A stretch of DNA of 64,000 nucleotides from Planctomycetota bacterium (lineage in GTDB: Bacteria > Planctomycetota > E44-bin39), in contig SOJX01000037.1 in assembly GCA_004376375.1 (NCBI GenBank), forward strand, positions 62,001 to 126,000. The letters are read 5' to 3'. This document shows, piece after piece, positions 49,851 to 58,966 of the stretch. A program made the position numbers and the translations under genes. Each line of letters starts with the position of its first letter. Positions within the stretch are counted from its first letter, which is position 1. The notes under the pieces were generated by a model that searched no databases, was not told the origin of the DNA, and saw only the letters and a program-made list of their open reading frames with translations.

Positions 49851-51482
49851 TTATTCTGAAATCAGTTTTTCATATGCGGCAAGAAATCCGGCGAGGTAGC
49901 CGTCTTCACCGTGGTATGCCTCAACGTCCGCCGGTCCCGGCGCAACCGGTTTGCCTCTTTCGACAAAGCCGGCGGCAAAGTCCTGCATGTCCGGCTCATT
50001 ATCCCCCCATGCAAGCAGGGAATACGCTCCCGATACGGCGGCCCCGAGCGCGGCGCCCGTGTTCCCTATCGGGACGACTTCCCGGTTCCATATCGCCGCG
50101 ATGCGGCGCAGGATTTCGCCGCTCCCGGCCGGTCCGCCGGTGACAAAGAGTTTTTCACCTTCCGAAGTAAAGCCCCTCGAATACAGGTAAACGGACGCGA
50201 GCGTGGATTCGATTATTCCCGCATAGTCGGCCGTAAAATCAGGTCCGTCATAGCCGATCCTTACCGGCTCGAAGGGCGCGGACTTTGGGAAAGATTCCTC
50301 CTCTTCCTGCCAGAGGAAAATTCTGTCATTGTTGCCGGGCGGAGTGTTTTTCAGCGCGTCTTCTCCCGCGGAATAATCGTCTTTTCCAAAGCCGTGCCCG
50401 GCCCTGACGTTGTCCCACCGAAGCGCGCCGTTCGTCCTGCATCCGAACATGAACGGCCGCTCAAACGCGTCGTACATGGCGTTCGCGTTGCCGGGGAAGT
50501 CGAAGGTTTCGCCGTCGGTTTGGGCCATGATTACGAAGCTGGTGCCGAGGCTCAGCAGCGAGCCTTCGACAAGCACTTTGGACTGCGGGTTGTCGCCGGA
50601 GCCGATTCCGGTTCTGCATTCCGGGCCGAAACCGTATTTCTCGACGAAATATTTCGCGACCGGTCCCGCCGCCGTCTTCCCCGAAGCTAAAGCAGGCAGT
50701 TTTGCGCGAAGAACTTCACTCCCGCCCGGAAGCCCGTCCGCGGCCGCTTCCAGTAATTCGTCGGACCATTCCTTTTCCCGGTAGTCCATGAGCGACGTAC
50801 CGCACGCGTTGCCGTAATCCAGCGGGACGGCAACGTTGCCCAGGAAAACCGCCGCCGCAAAGGTATTAAGCTGATGGATGATACCCGTATCCGAATACGC
50901 CTCCGGAAAATCTTCCGCAGTCTTCCGAATGCCGAAACCGCTGAACCGAAGCGGCGCATCCGAGCCGGAAAGCCTGATAATATTCTCCCCGCCGCCGACC
51001 CTGTTTCTTACAAAATCGGCCTGCGCTTTCGTGTTCGCAGTCCGCCAGATACGCGCGAACGGAACGGAAAGCGAACCCTCCAGGATATCAGCCAATCCGC
51101 CTGTCAGCGACGCGCCGGGTTTCTTCAGTTTATTGAAATGGACATTGGCCTTATAGTTCAGGAGGACGTGGCCGTGCTGCTGCGCGGAGAAATTAATGAC
51201 GGCAATATCTTCGGGTTTTAAGTCGTGGTCGGGAAACTCCCGCTTGATATCGCTCAGAATCGCGTCGATGGCTCCAAGAAACATCGAAGCGGGCTGAAGC
51301 GCTTCGCCGGGCTCCGACGGCTCGAGAATGTAATCCGAATTGATGCCGAAACCGCTGAGCCTCGGGTCGGAGAGGTAGTTCAGGGATTTCTCGTAGACGA
51401 TTTTCTTTTCGCCGATGTCAATTACGACCGCGCTTATGCTCTGCGTGCTCAGGTCGAGGCCCAGTGCGAGCTTATTGTGCAT
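49851..51482 (-). CDS. xylB: FGGY-family sugar kinase, probable xylulokinase
   Basis: A 543-residue protein. The N-terminal phosphate motif is GLDLSTQSISAVVID; then SAQQHGHVLL, ARIWRTANTKAQ and GNACGTSLMDYREKEW; a C-terminal ATP domain carries SLGTSFVIMAQ and FVTGGPAGSGEILRRIAA. The FGGY kinases phosphorylate sugars such as xylulose, and the xylose-isomerase-like gene upstream in the same operon supports xylulokinase. Cytoplasmic. Separated from that gene by a 148-bp gap holding palindromic repeats. Confidence 0.85.
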   Translation of the reverse strand: MHNKLALGLDLSTQSISAVVIDIGEKKIVYEKSLNYLSDPRLSGFGINSDYILEPSEPGEALQPASMFLGAIDAILSDIKREFPDHDLKPEDIAVINFSAQQHGHVLLNYKANVHFNKLKKPGASLTGGLADILEGSLSVPFARIWRTANTKAQADFVRNRVGGGENIIRLSGSDAPLRFSGFGIRKTAEDFPEAYSDTGIIHQLNTFAAAVFLGNVAVPLDYGNACGTSLMDYREKEWSDELLEAAADGLPGGSEVLRAKLPALASGKTAAGPVAKYFVEKYGFGPECRTGIGSGDNPQSKVLVEGSLLSLGTSFVIMAQTDGETFDFPGNANAMYDAFERPFMFGCRTNGALRWDNVRAGHGFGKDDYSAGEDALKNTPPGNNDRIFLWQEEEESFPKSAPFEPVRIGYDGPDFTADYAGIIESTLASVYLYSRGFTSEGEKLFVTGGPAGSGEILRRIAAIWNREVVPIGNTGAALGAAVSGAYSLLAWGDNEPDMQDFAAGFVERGKPVAPGPADVEAYHGEDGYLAGFLAAYEKLISE

Positions 51483-51527
51483 AACAAGGACCTTATCCGC
51501 TTAATTTTGCAGGAATTAATTTAATCC

Positions 51528-51626
51528 ATTTAGCGGGCGGGCTTGCCCGCCGTTTTGTAGGGGCACGAAACCCGCGCGCGCTGTGCCCCTACATATTAAC
51601 GCGCCGCAAGCGGCGCCGCTAAATTT
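51528..51626. repeat. REP-like palindromes between the isomerase-like and kinase genes
   Basis: GCGGGCGGGCTTGCCCGCC hairpin, then a TGTAGGGGC...GCCCCTACA palindrome (51556-51594) and GCGCCGCAAGCGGCGC. It may act as an mRNA processing or attenuation structure inside the operon. Confidence 0.7.
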
Positions 51627-51630
51627 ATTG

Positions 51631-52779
51631 CTAATTACCGATAGAGTAAAGTTCTTTCGAAAGTATGTGGGCATCGGCAACGGCGTCCCTGACCAGGTCC
51701 TCGAACTCAACCATGTTTCTCGAAGAAGCAAGGCTCTCAAGCTTTACGCGTGAAAGCCCGCCTGACTCCACAACTCTCGCAATCGCTTCCCAGTTGCATA
51801 TCGACCTTACCACGCGGTCGATATTCTGCGCGGCGCTGTCGTACGGCCGCGGCTGCATGTCGTGCTCTATCCAGCCGGCGTAACCGGTTTCATTCAGAAT
51901 CTGCGCGATTGCGAGCGTCGTCGCGCCCGGCGCGACGCCGAAATCGATATCGAACTTACCGCCGCCGCCGAGCCGGACTCCGTCGCCGCCCTGGCTGTTG
52001 GCGTGCACGTGTACTATCGCGTCTTCGAGGCTCGCGGCCGCGTATTCCTGCACGAGGTCCAGCCCCGCCATCTCGGTGTGGCCGAATTCGTTTATCAGTC
52101 CGAAATTCGAGACATCGTGCCCGGCGCTTTTCAGCCTGCCGCGAAGCGCAAGGACTTCGCCCGAGGTCTGGTAAAGCATCGCCGCATGCCCCTCGTTCGG
52201 CTTCGGCTCGACCCCCATCTTCACGTTCGGGTCTTTCGACCGCGCATAATCGAGCAATTCCCCGATTGCCTCGTCGGCGTATTTCAGCATGTCTGTCAGG
52301 AGAACGGTCGGGATTTCATAACCGAACGAGCCGTTCCATATATCGAACGCCGCCGGGCAGGCGGGGTCCTGAACGTCTTTCAGCGGCCCCATCATCAGGT
52401 CTACCGTTCTTTTGCCGAACTCTCCTGCTTTCTTCCGTTCGTCCGGGTCGGGGGAGCCGATGCCGCCGTAGGCGAAATAATAATGCGCGCCCGGAGTAAT
52501 CATCGACAGGACAAGCCCGTTATCCCTGAGCGCTTTCGCGAAAGACTCCGCCGTCTTTTCGTCGATTTCCCTGTCATAATGCACCGCGACGCCGAGGCGC
52601 GTGTTTTCCGGCACCCGCGGCCTGATTTTCTCGGCGACAAGCTCGACGAAACCGGAAGACGTTATATCTTTAAACTCCGGCCTGATATCGCCGGGGACAA
52701 AACCGCCCTTGCCGGGATGGAACGACCACCTGCATACCGACTGGTATCTTGTCGGGTTTTCGGTTTTATCTGCCGTCAT
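51631..52779 (-). CDS. xylA: Xylose-isomerase-like TIM-barrel sugar isomerase
   Basis: A 382-residue protein, close to the length of actinomycete xylose isomerases. Metal-ligand regions are recognisable: MGVEPKPNEG, LINEFGHTEMAGLD, VHVHANSQGG, GKFDIDFG and WIEHDMQPRP. The N-terminal RWSFHPGKGGFVPGD is a typical isomerase start. It would interconvert xylose and xylulose for the adjacent kinase, but another aldose is possible. It begins 15 nt after the GH5 gene stop; transcription order is GH5, isomerase, kinase. Confidence 0.8.
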   Translation of the reverse strand: MTADKTENPTRYQSVCRWSFHPGKGGFVPGDIRPEFKDITSSGFVELVAEKIRPRVPENTRLGVAVHYDREIDEKTAESFAKALRDNGLVLSMITPGAHYYFAYGGIGSPDPDERKKAGEFGKRTVDLMMGPLKDVQDPACPAAFDIWNGSFGYEIPTVLLTDMLKYADEAIGELLDYARSKDPNVKMGVEPKPNEGHAAMLYQTSGEVLALRGRLKSAGHDVSNFGLINEFGHTEMAGLDLVQEYAAASLEDAIVHVHANSQGGDGVRLGGGGKFDIDFGVAPGATTLAIAQILNETGYAGWIEHDMQPRPYDSAAQNIDRVVRSICNWEAIARVVESGGLSRVKLESLASSRNMVEFEDLVRDAVADAHILSKELYSIGN

Positions 52780-52794
52780 TTTTTCTCCAATGCG

Positions 52795-54180
52795 TTACGC
52801 GTGTGCGGCGAGGATCTCTGCCATTTTTTTACGCTGCACGCAGTTCCTGAAAAGGAAGGACTGCATCAGTTCGTCGATTTCTTTTTCGGTAATACCTCTG
52901 AAGCATTCGCCGAACTCGGCGAGCAGCGGCTCGGAAAGCAGTATATTGCGGACCAGTCTTTTTATCTGGTACGGGACGCCGAAGGGAAACGGGTTGTAAT
53001 CCGGAAACTCCTTTGCGAAAGTTTCCTCCAGCGGACCGATAATATGGCGGATATTTGTATCCTTCCCGGTCCAGCTGTCGACGGCAAGGCGCGCTTTTTT
53101 TTCGAGTGCGGGCCGGATGCGGTCCATCCATTTCGAATCGGGCGCGGCATAGACCAGCCCCTGGTAGCCGATATCCTTGCAGGTCCAGGCCGACCAGCTG
53201 AAGCCGTGCTTATTGAAAATATCAAGCTGGTCGCTGAGGAGTTGAAACCGCATCTCATCGGCTTCGGGAATTCCGAGATAACCCGGGTTGAACTCGCCGA
53301 CCCATACCGGCGTCCCGCGCTCCAGCATGTAGCTGCAGGTCGCGAGCAGGTTCTTCTCGATAACGTCTTTATCGTAATATATTCCCTGTGTCGTGCCGGG
53401 GTAGGCTTCTCCGTCGATACGGCCGGGCGCGGGGTAATCGTGCGCGGCATACACCACGTTCGGCCACGGCTCGCCGAACATGCCGAAGTCGAGCGAGTAG
53501 CGGTTCCCCTCGAGAAAAATAATATGGTCCGGGTCGATATCACGGATTGCTTTGAAGAGCCGCTCGTAAAACGGCATGATGACTCTGCCGGTCGGGTCGG
53601 CTGGCTCGTTTATCGGGTTGTAGCCCGCCACCCGCGGATTATCTTTATACCGCTTTGCAAACGCTTCCCACAGGTTCACGACCCGGTCCTGAAAATGTCT
53701 GTGTTTCCAGAAGAGGGCCTTGTGCGTCGGGTTGTCGGAGTGCCAGTCCTGGTTCTGATAGCCGGGCAGGGCGTGGAGGTCGAGAATAGTGTAGATATTC
53801 CGCTCGGCGCAGAGGTCGATAACCCTGTCCAGGTGTTTGAACCCGGACTCCTTTATCACCATCGGGTTCATGTCGTCTTCGAAATGCCTGTAATTAAGCG
53901 GCAGGCGGAGCGCATTCATCCCGAGCGATGCGAAATGGTCCGCGTCGTCCGCGGTGAAGAAATATTCGAGGAACTTATCGAAAAAGAACTCGTACTTTTC
54001 TTCCCCGAGGACTTCGCGAATAATATCGCGCTGGGCCTCCTCGTTGCACGGGTAGCCGGTAATGAAATTCTCCATGTTCATCCAGCCGCCCAGGCCGATG
54101 CCGCGGAGGACGACGGTTTCCCCGTCCCCGTTAACAATATTTTTACCGTCAACCTTCAGGAAATGTCTGTCAGGAGCCAT
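52795..54180 (-). CDS. Glycoside hydrolase family 5 protein
   Basis: A 461-residue protein. GH5 TIM barrel: N-terminal VVLRGIGLGGWMNMENF, NALRLPLNYRHFE, YTILDLHALPG, general acid Glu in YNPINEPADP (about 191), nucleophile Glu in VWVGEFNPG (about 294), and GFSWSAWTCKDIG. GH5 enzymes cut beta-1,4-glycans such as cellulose, xylan or mannan. No signal peptide is visible, so it probably hydrolyses imported oligosaccharides, in keeping with the downstream isomerase and kinase. The start at 54180 follows a G-rich ribosome site; the frame extends 20 codons upstream. Confidence 0.88.
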   Translation of the reverse strand: MAPDRHFLKVDGKNIVNGDGETVVLRGIGLGGWMNMENFITGYPCNEEAQRDIIREVLGEEKYEFFFDKFLEYFFTADDADHFASLGMNALRLPLNYRHFEDDMNPMVIKESGFKHLDRVIDLCAERNIYTILDLHALPGYQNQDWHSDNPTHKALFWKHRHFQDRVVNLWEAFAKRYKDNPRVAGYNPINEPADPTGRVIMPFYERLFKAIRDIDPDHIIFLEGNRYSLDFGMFGEPWPNVVYAAHDYPAPGRIDGEAYPGTTQGIYYDKDVIEKNLLATCSYMLERGTPVWVGEFNPGYLGIPEADEMRFQLLSDQLDIFNKHGFSWSAWTCKDIGYQGLVYAAPDSKWMDRIRPALEKKARLAVDSWTGKDTNIRHIIGPLEETFAKEFPDYNPFPFGVPYQIKRLVRNILLSEPLLAEFGECFRGITEKEIDELMQSFLFRNCVQRKKMAEILAAHA

Positions 54181-54282
54181 GCCGATCCCCCCGTATGATT
54201 TCTTACTAATCTCGGACTGACGGCCGATAAGTATATACAAACCGGCCCGGGTTTTCTATTGTTTTCAGCCTCGCCGCGGCTA

Positions 54283-54480
54283 GCATATCCCATATCCCCT
54301 ATCCCGTATCCCTTATTCCTCCGCTTGCACTCTCCGCGTTTGCCTGTACAATATAGAAGAAGTACCGGGTACCAAGTACCGAGAGATGAAATAATCCGCC
54401 GCGCAAGCGCGGCGGCTTCACGAAAAAGCAAGACCGGGAATCATTCGTGAAGCCGTGCCGCTTGCGGCACGGGTATTCCA
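54283..54480. repeat. Repeats in the gap between GH5 and the ankyrin gene
   Basis: ATATCCC, ATATCCC, CTATCCC, GTATCCC heptamers (54287-54318); GTACCGG, GTACCAA, GTACCGA heptamers (54361-54382); hairpin CCGCCGCGCAAGCGCGGCGG; and an inverted pair TTCACGAA/TTCGTGAA around 54415-54455. A promoter for the ankyrin gene lies among them. Confidence 0.7.
54325..54352 (+). promoter_or_regulatory. Possible promoter of the ankyrin gene
   Basis: TTGCAC, a 16-bp spacer and TACAAT, about 160 bp before the ATG at 54516, so the leader would contain a heptamer array and two hairpins. Confidence 0.45.
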
Positions 54481-54515
54481 TTTCGCACGGCATTGACAAG
54501 GAAAACCAATATTAA

Positions 54516-55415
54516 ATGAAACTATCTCTGCCAATAAAACTCGCAATTTTCGTTCTCGTCCTTTTCGCGCTGGTCATTACCACCTGCCTGCTGTGGACGC
54601 CGGTGAAGATAAGGTATTACCGTTCCATGCTTGATTCGCCAAATATTACAAATCGGGTGAAAGCAGTTGGAGGCTTGGTGCACATCGGCGAGAAAGGAAG
54701 ACAGACGATTATTGAATCTTTTCCTGATGGAGAAGACGCGGCTTTGCTTCTTATCAGGTTCTGGGATAATTGCAATGGCATATACTCTGATAACGCTTGG
54801 TCAGTTCCGATTCAGCATTATGCGGCCTACAGAGGTTATCAGGAACTTTTCCAAATTTTAATTGCTAGAAGTGCGGATAGTGGCAAAAGTCATGTAGACG
54901 TAGAACGGACTCCTCTACACTATGCGGCCATGTCGGGGAAGTGCGGAATAATAAAAATCCTAATTGACCGGGGCGTTTCTCTTGAAGAAAAGGATCACTT
55001 GGGTTACACCGCACTGCACCAGGCTATACGGGAAGACCAAGAAGATGCGGTAAGAATGCTCGTAAAGGTTGGTGCGAATATTCATGCTCGTACCGTTTGG
55101 TTGCGGACTCCGATATGCCTTGCCTCAATAGGGGGGCGCAGGTCGATTGCCGCTTTTCTAATATCTAAAGGTGCAAATGTAGATGATTCAGATATCCATA
55201 AAAGGACAGCTTTACATCTTGCCGCATTCAACGGGGAAAAAGAAACAGTCCGCCTTCTGATTGAAAAAGGTGCAAATATAAACGTGCAAGATTTTGAGGG
55301 CAATACGCCACTTGATTCCACTTATAAAAAAGGTCAAATGGAAACCGCTTCCCTCCTCCGCTCCCACGGCGGCAAGACGGGAGAGGAATTGAAGGCCGAA
55401 CAGGATAAGAAATAA
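54516..55415 (+). CDS. Membrane-anchored ankyrin-repeat protein
   Basis: A 299-residue protein. The N-terminal anchor module (LPIKLAIFVLVLFALVITTC, LLWTPVKIRYY, SPNITNRVKAVGGLVHIGEKG) aligns with 33685 over about 85 residues and with 2740 and 10955 over the helix. About five ankyrin repeats follow (RTPLHYAAMSGKCGIIKILI; KRTALHLAAFNGEKETVRLL). The tail LLRSHGGKTGEELKAEQDKK is the intact version of the relics at 2643 and 22212. An envelope scaffold of unknown partner. AAGGAAA lies about 12 bases before the ATG. Confidence 0.87.
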   Translation: MKLSLPIKLAIFVLVLFALVITTCLLWTPVKIRYYRSMLDSPNITNRVKAVGGLVHIGEKGRQTIIESFPDGEDAALLLIRFWDNCNGIYSDNAWSVPIQHYAAYRGYQELFQILIARSADSGKSHVDVERTPLHYAAMSGKCGIIKILIDRGVSLEEKDHLGYTALHQAIREDQEDAVRMLVKVGANIHARTVWLRTPICLASIGGRRSIAAFLISKGANVDDSDIHKRTALHLAAFNGEKETVRLLIEKGANINVQDFEGNTPLDSTYKKGQMETASLLRSHGGKTGEELKAEQDKK

Positions 55416-55445
55416 CTACGTAGAATAGGGCTTCTGCAAAGTAGT
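55415..55445 (+). repeat. Dispersed CTACGTAGAA element, copy 4
   Basis: ACTACGTAGAATAGGGCTTC then TGCAAAGTAGTC, starting at the end of the ankyrin gene stop codon and lying between convergent genes. Confidence 0.5.
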
Positions 55446-55463
55446 CTGATTGCCTGACGGCTG

Positions 55464-56561
55464 CTATACAACCGCGAGGTAAGCGGGGGCCGGAATGTCC
55501 GGAAAGGGCGCGTGCGGCTCCACCTGGTACCAGAATCCTGTCGATGCAATATCGTCCTGCAGCGGCAGATACTTCGGCGTGCCGTCGAGAGTAATCTGCC
55601 AGCCGAGAGCCTGTACCGTAACGCGCAGGTCCTCTCTGAAGCGGATTGGGTCGGGCACGTGCCAGCGGTACAGGCCGAAGCGCTGCTGGCTCTTGAAAAA
55701 ACCGTCGGGCCTGATGACCTGGTGCATTCCGAGAAAGGGCGTTGAAAACTCGCTGTATTCCCCTTCCGGCTGCTGGAAGCACCAGGCTCCGCCGAAATAG
55801 TCTTCAGTGCCGGTACCACAGATCGTGGGCCATTCGTCGTCGCCGTCCATATAGAACTTAACTTCGCCTTCGCCCCACCATCCGTTGTTGTTCGAGCCCC
55901 AGGCGATATACGTACCGACGTAGTGGCCGCGGCCGCGGACACCGTCGAGGATCGTATGGACATCCTTGAACGGCAGCGGGTTGCTGCGCCGCCACTGGGC
56001 GTGGAGATATGCGCGGTCGACGGGCACTTCCGTCAGGGTGTAGTCTATCTGGTAGTAAAACCCCCCGGTTTTATAAGGGCTGAGGTTTTCAATCGTGACC
56101 CGGGCATGTTTGCCAAACGGCATTTCCCAGTAGCAGTTGAAGCCGCCGGCCGGGTTCACCGCGACGGGCAGCGAGTTGACGTTCGAGCGCACGCACCATC
56201 CGTTACAGAAGAAATCGCCGACCGGAACTTCTACTGAAGGCTCCTTTTCTTCGTCCCAGTAGAAACGCAGCACCAGCCTGCGCCAGAAATCCGGGTGAAC
56301 TGTCAGCCATATGTGCTGGATGGCGCCCGGGCCTTCGATGTTCGCGAGCTCGACAACTTCGTTGCCTTCGATGCAGATGCTCGGCGATACTTTCCAGCCC
56401 TGCCCCAGCTCGCGGGCGGGCACTGCGCCGGTGCCTTCGGTCGCCATGCCGCCGCTGCCCTTTGCGCCTGTGAGATTTTCCGCGCTTATCGAGCGGGTTT
56501 CTGCATCCGAAAGCTGCGAGAGGTTGCCGAGGTGCAGGCCAAGTCCACTGAACTTTTCCAT
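55464..56561 (-). CDS. DUF2961 protein (glycoside hydrolase family GH172)
   Basis: A 365-residue protein covering the whole DUF2961 domain: RSISAENLTGAKGSGGMATE, IQHIWLTVHPDFWRRLVLRF, VGDFFCNGWCVRSN, YYQIDYTLTEVP, NNGWWGEGEVKFYMDGD, CGTGTEDYFGGAWCF, LYRWHVPDPIRFREDL. GH172 enzymes act on fructo- or arabinofuranosides and form jelly-roll trimers. No signal peptide from the chosen ATG (56561, with GGAG upstream), so cytoplasmic. The frame runs 65 codons further up but that part looks non-coding. Confidence 0.85.
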   Translation of the reverse strand: MEKFSGLGLHLGNLSQLSDAETRSISAENLTGAKGSGGMATEGTGAVPARELGQGWKVSPSICIEGNEVVELANIEGPGAIQHIWLTVHPDFWRRLVLRFYWDEEKEPSVEVPVGDFFCNGWCVRSNVNSLPVAVNPAGGFNCYWEMPFGKHARVTIENLSPYKTGGFYYQIDYTLTEVPVDRAYLHAQWRRSNPLPFKDVHTILDGVRGRGHYVGTYIAWGSNNNGWWGEGEVKFYMDGDDEWPTICGTGTEDYFGGAWCFQQPEGEYSEFSTPFLGMHQVIRPDGFFKSQQRFGLYRWHVPDPIRFREDLRVTVQALGWQITLDGTPKYLPLQDDIASTGFWYQVEPHAPFPDIPAPAYLAVV

Positions 56562-56748
56562 ATCATGCTCCGTTTTTCTTTCAGCGTTTGGGAAATGGGA
56601 TTCTACCGCCGCGGTAGTGTGTACGTCAATCGACTTTTTTACAAATATTCCATGTTCCTGTTGTTCTCTGCGCTTATTGCTCAGGAGTGCAATACCGCGT
56701 GGTGATAGTTGACATCCAGTGCGGGAATGACAAACGAATAATTCGACA

Positions 56749-56862
56749 ATCGACAATCGGGTAAGAAGTTTAAAGTTAAAAGTTATAAGTTAAAAGTTAA
56801 AAATACAGAGTATTAAATTTAACTTATTACTTATCACTTGGAACTTTTTACTTTTCTACTTC
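56749..56862. repeat. Heptamer arrays after nadA
   Basis: 56749-56762: CGACAAT, CGACAAT. 56764-56802: AAGTTTA, AAGTTAA, AAGTTAT, AAGTTAA, AAGTTAA. The opposite arm TTACTTATCACTTGGAACTT and onward reaches the nadA stop codon at 56856. Confidence 0.75.
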
Positions 56863-57767
56863 ACCGCCAGCATCCGCTCGATAGCCTGTTTCGCTTTTTC
56901 AGCGACGTCCGGCGGGACGGTGATTGCGCCGCCCATGTCCTCGAGCGCCCAGACCATCTTTTCGAGAGTGGTGAGTTTCATGTTCGGGCAGTCGGCGAGT
57001 TGGGAGAGGGGATAAAAAGTCTTGCCGGGATTCTCTTTCCGGATGCGGTGCAGGATTCCGATTTCGCTGCCGACGACGACCTCGCCCGCGTCGGTTTCGC
57101 CGCAGAACTTCAGTATCTGCGACGTCGAGCCGACATGGTCGGCGAGCTCGCGCACCTCGCGGATGCATTCGGGATGCACGGTTATCTTCGCGTCGGGGTG
57201 CTCCCTGCGCGTCCGGTGAACGTCTTCCGGCAGCATCCGGTGGTGGGTGGGGCAGTAACCGCGGTAGAGGACGACTTCCCGGCCGACAATCCGGGCCGCG
57301 TAATCGCCGAGCGACTGGTCGGGGATGAAGACGACCTCGCGGTCGGCCGGCGCCTGTTTCAGGATCTTCACCGCGTTCGAGCTGGTGCAGCATATATCGC
57401 TCAAGGCCTTCGTCGCGGCCGTCGAGTTGACGTACGTTATTACGTACGCGCCCGGATGTTCTTCCAGGACTTTTCTGAGCTCGCGCGGCGTAATCATGTT
57501 CGCCATCGGGCAGCCCGCGTTCGGGTCGGGCATGATGACGGTCTTTTCGGGACAGGATATCGCGGCCGTCTCCGCCATGAAGTGGACGCCGCAGAAAAGT
57601 ATCACGTCCGCGTCCGTCTCCGCCGCCTTGCGGGCGAGCTCGAGCGAGTCGCCGCAGATGTCCGCCGCGTCCTGCACCTCGCCCCGCTGGTAGTTGTGCG
57701 CGAGGATGACCGCGTTGCGCTTTTTCTTCAGCTTTCCGAGGCGCTCCAGAAGTTCGTCCTGACTCAC
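56856..57767 (-). CDS. nadA: Quinolinate synthase NadA
   Basis: A 303-residue 4Fe-4S enzyme condensing iminoaspartate with dihydroxyacetone phosphate for NAD synthesis. Family blocks: AVILAHNYQRGEVQDAADICGDSLEL, FCGVHFMAETA, MPDPNAGCPMANM, YVNSTAATKALSDICCTSSN, FIPDQSLGDY, VHPECIREVRELAD, GSTSQILKF. The three cluster Cys (GCPMA, DICCTS, ADCPNMK regions) are present. Four-base overlap (ATGA) with the deoxyhypusine-synthase-like gene upstream. No nadB or nadC in the window. Confidence 0.96.
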   Translation of the reverse strand: MSQDELLERLGKLKKKRNAVILAHNYQRGEVQDAADICGDSLELARKAAETDADVILFCGVHFMAETAAISCPEKTVIMPDPNAGCPMANMITPRELRKVLEEHPGAYVITYVNSTAATKALSDICCTSSNAVKILKQAPADREVVFIPDQSLGDYAARIVGREVVLYRGYCPTHHRMLPEDVHRTRREHPDAKITVHPECIREVRELADHVGSTSQILKFCGETDAGEVVVGSEIGILHRIRKENPGKTFYPLSQLADCPNMKLTTLEKMVWALEDMGGAITVPPDVAEKAKQAIERMLAVK

Positions 57768-58966
57768 TTTTGCTCTCCCTCGTTGTCCGGTTTGTCCTTG
57801 ATGTGTGAGCGTAGAAAGTCAACGGTTTCCGACAATGAACGGGTACCGCGGATAATGTCTTCGCGCTCCCGGAATTTCCGTGCCTGTATCTCCAGCAATT
57901 CGTCCCGCATTCCGTAGAGCCGCCGCGGCTCGCGGCGGATGTCGTTTTCGACAAGGTATGCGACGACGAGCGGCATGATAATCGTCGTGTCGGCGTAGCA
58001 GACCACGGTATCGGGGATCATGTCGGGATCGACCTTCCCCCACGAGACGGCCTCGGACGGCGTCGCGCCCGAGAGCCCGCCCGTGTCGGGGCGCGCGTCC
58101 GTTACCTGGAAAAAGTAGTCGTGCCCCTTTATCTGGAAGCCGAGAATTTCCTGCAGCTGCGGCTCCGTCTGGAGAAGGAAGTTCTTCGGCGAGCCGCCGC
58201 CCCAGATCGTGGCCGCGGACTTCCCCACTTCCGTCTTCGCGTGGAGCACGATGGCCGACGTTTCGTTCACGTCTCTTATCACGTCGAAGTTGCCCGTCTT
58301 CTTGACCACGTTCAGCGCCGCGACGTTGAGGCCGATGGTCGAGTCGCCGGGCGAGGACGTGTAGACCGGGACTTCGTATTCCGTCGCCGCGGCGAGGAAA
58401 GACTTGTTCTCGATTCCCAGCTCTTTCTGTTTCCCGGCCGCGTGGACGCCGAGGCGGTAATGCATCTCCGAGCTCGGCATTGTCTTTTCGAACTCGTCCC
58501 TTGCGAGAATTTTGGTCAGCCATATATCGGTTTGAAGCAGCGTGCGGAAATCCATGAAGATGTCGTAGATGCGCACGACTTCGTCGTCGAAAAGCTTGTT
58601 GTCGTCCACGAACGGCGTGCCGCGGTGAAGGTCGAGCCCGAGCGCGAAATGCAGGTCGTGGTAGCAGTTGGCGCCCGTGGTAACTATCCAGTCCACGAGC
58701 CCGCGCTCGATAAGCGGGATAAGGCAGCTCATCCCGATGCCCGCGGGCGTGAGCGCGCCCGCAAACGACATCCCGATGACGACGTCGGGCCGGGCGATTT
58801 TCTTTGCGTAAAGCTCGCAGATTTCGCGCACGCGCGCCGCGTTGTACGCGGTGAAGCAGCGGTCGATGAGTTCCGATACCGATAGCCTGCCCGTTATCGG
58901 CTCGGGTGCGATCGTTTTCCCGCACAGGTGTCCGGACCTGGGTTTTGATTTCGGGCAGTCAGTCAA
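57764..58966 (-). CDS. Deoxyhypusine-synthase-like protein
   Basis: A 400-residue protein of the DHS fold (NAD-dependent aminobutyl transfer). Visible motifs: [80 protein letters not shown] and [20 protein letters not shown] carries the Lys that forms the enzyme-imine intermediate in deoxyhypusine synthase. Bacteria have no eIF5A, so the acceptor is something else; known bacterial relatives make homospermidine, or are uncharacterised. Cotranscribed with tadA and nadA through ATGA overlaps at both ends. Confidence 0.88.
   Translation of the reverse strand: MTDCPKSKPRSGHLCGKTIAPEPITGRLSVSELIDRCFTAYNAARVREICELYAKKIARPDVVIGMSFAGALTPAGIGMSCLIPLIERGLVDWIVTTGANCYHDLHFALGLDLHRGTPFVDDNKLFDDEVVRIYDIFMDFRTLLQTDIWLTKILARDEFEKTMPSSEMHYRLGVHAAGKQKELGIENKSFLAAATEYEVPVYTSSPGDSTIGLNVAALNVVKKTGNFDVIRDVNETSAIVLHAKTEVGKSAATIWGGGSPKNFLLQTEPQLQEILGFQIKGHDYFFQVTDARPDTGGLSGATPSEAVSWGKVDPDMIPDTVVCYADTTIIMPLVVAYLVENDIRREPRRLYGMRDELLEIQARKFREREDIIRGTRSLSETVDFLRSHIKDKPDNEGEQK

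Noticed and set aside
51862..54198. 778-codon frame opposite GH5 and the isomerase-like gene
   Set aside because: Shadow frame caused by high third-position GC; the opposite strand has full catalytic motifs.
54490..54516. TTGACA just before the ankyrin gene as its -35 box
   Set aside because: A matching -10 box at 16-18 bp would fall inside the coding sequence; the TTGCAC/TACAAT pair further upstream fits better.
57764..58966. Genuine deoxyhypusine synthase acting on eIF5A
   Set aside because: All surrounding genes are bacterial and bacteria lack eIF5A, so only a DHS-like assignment is justified.
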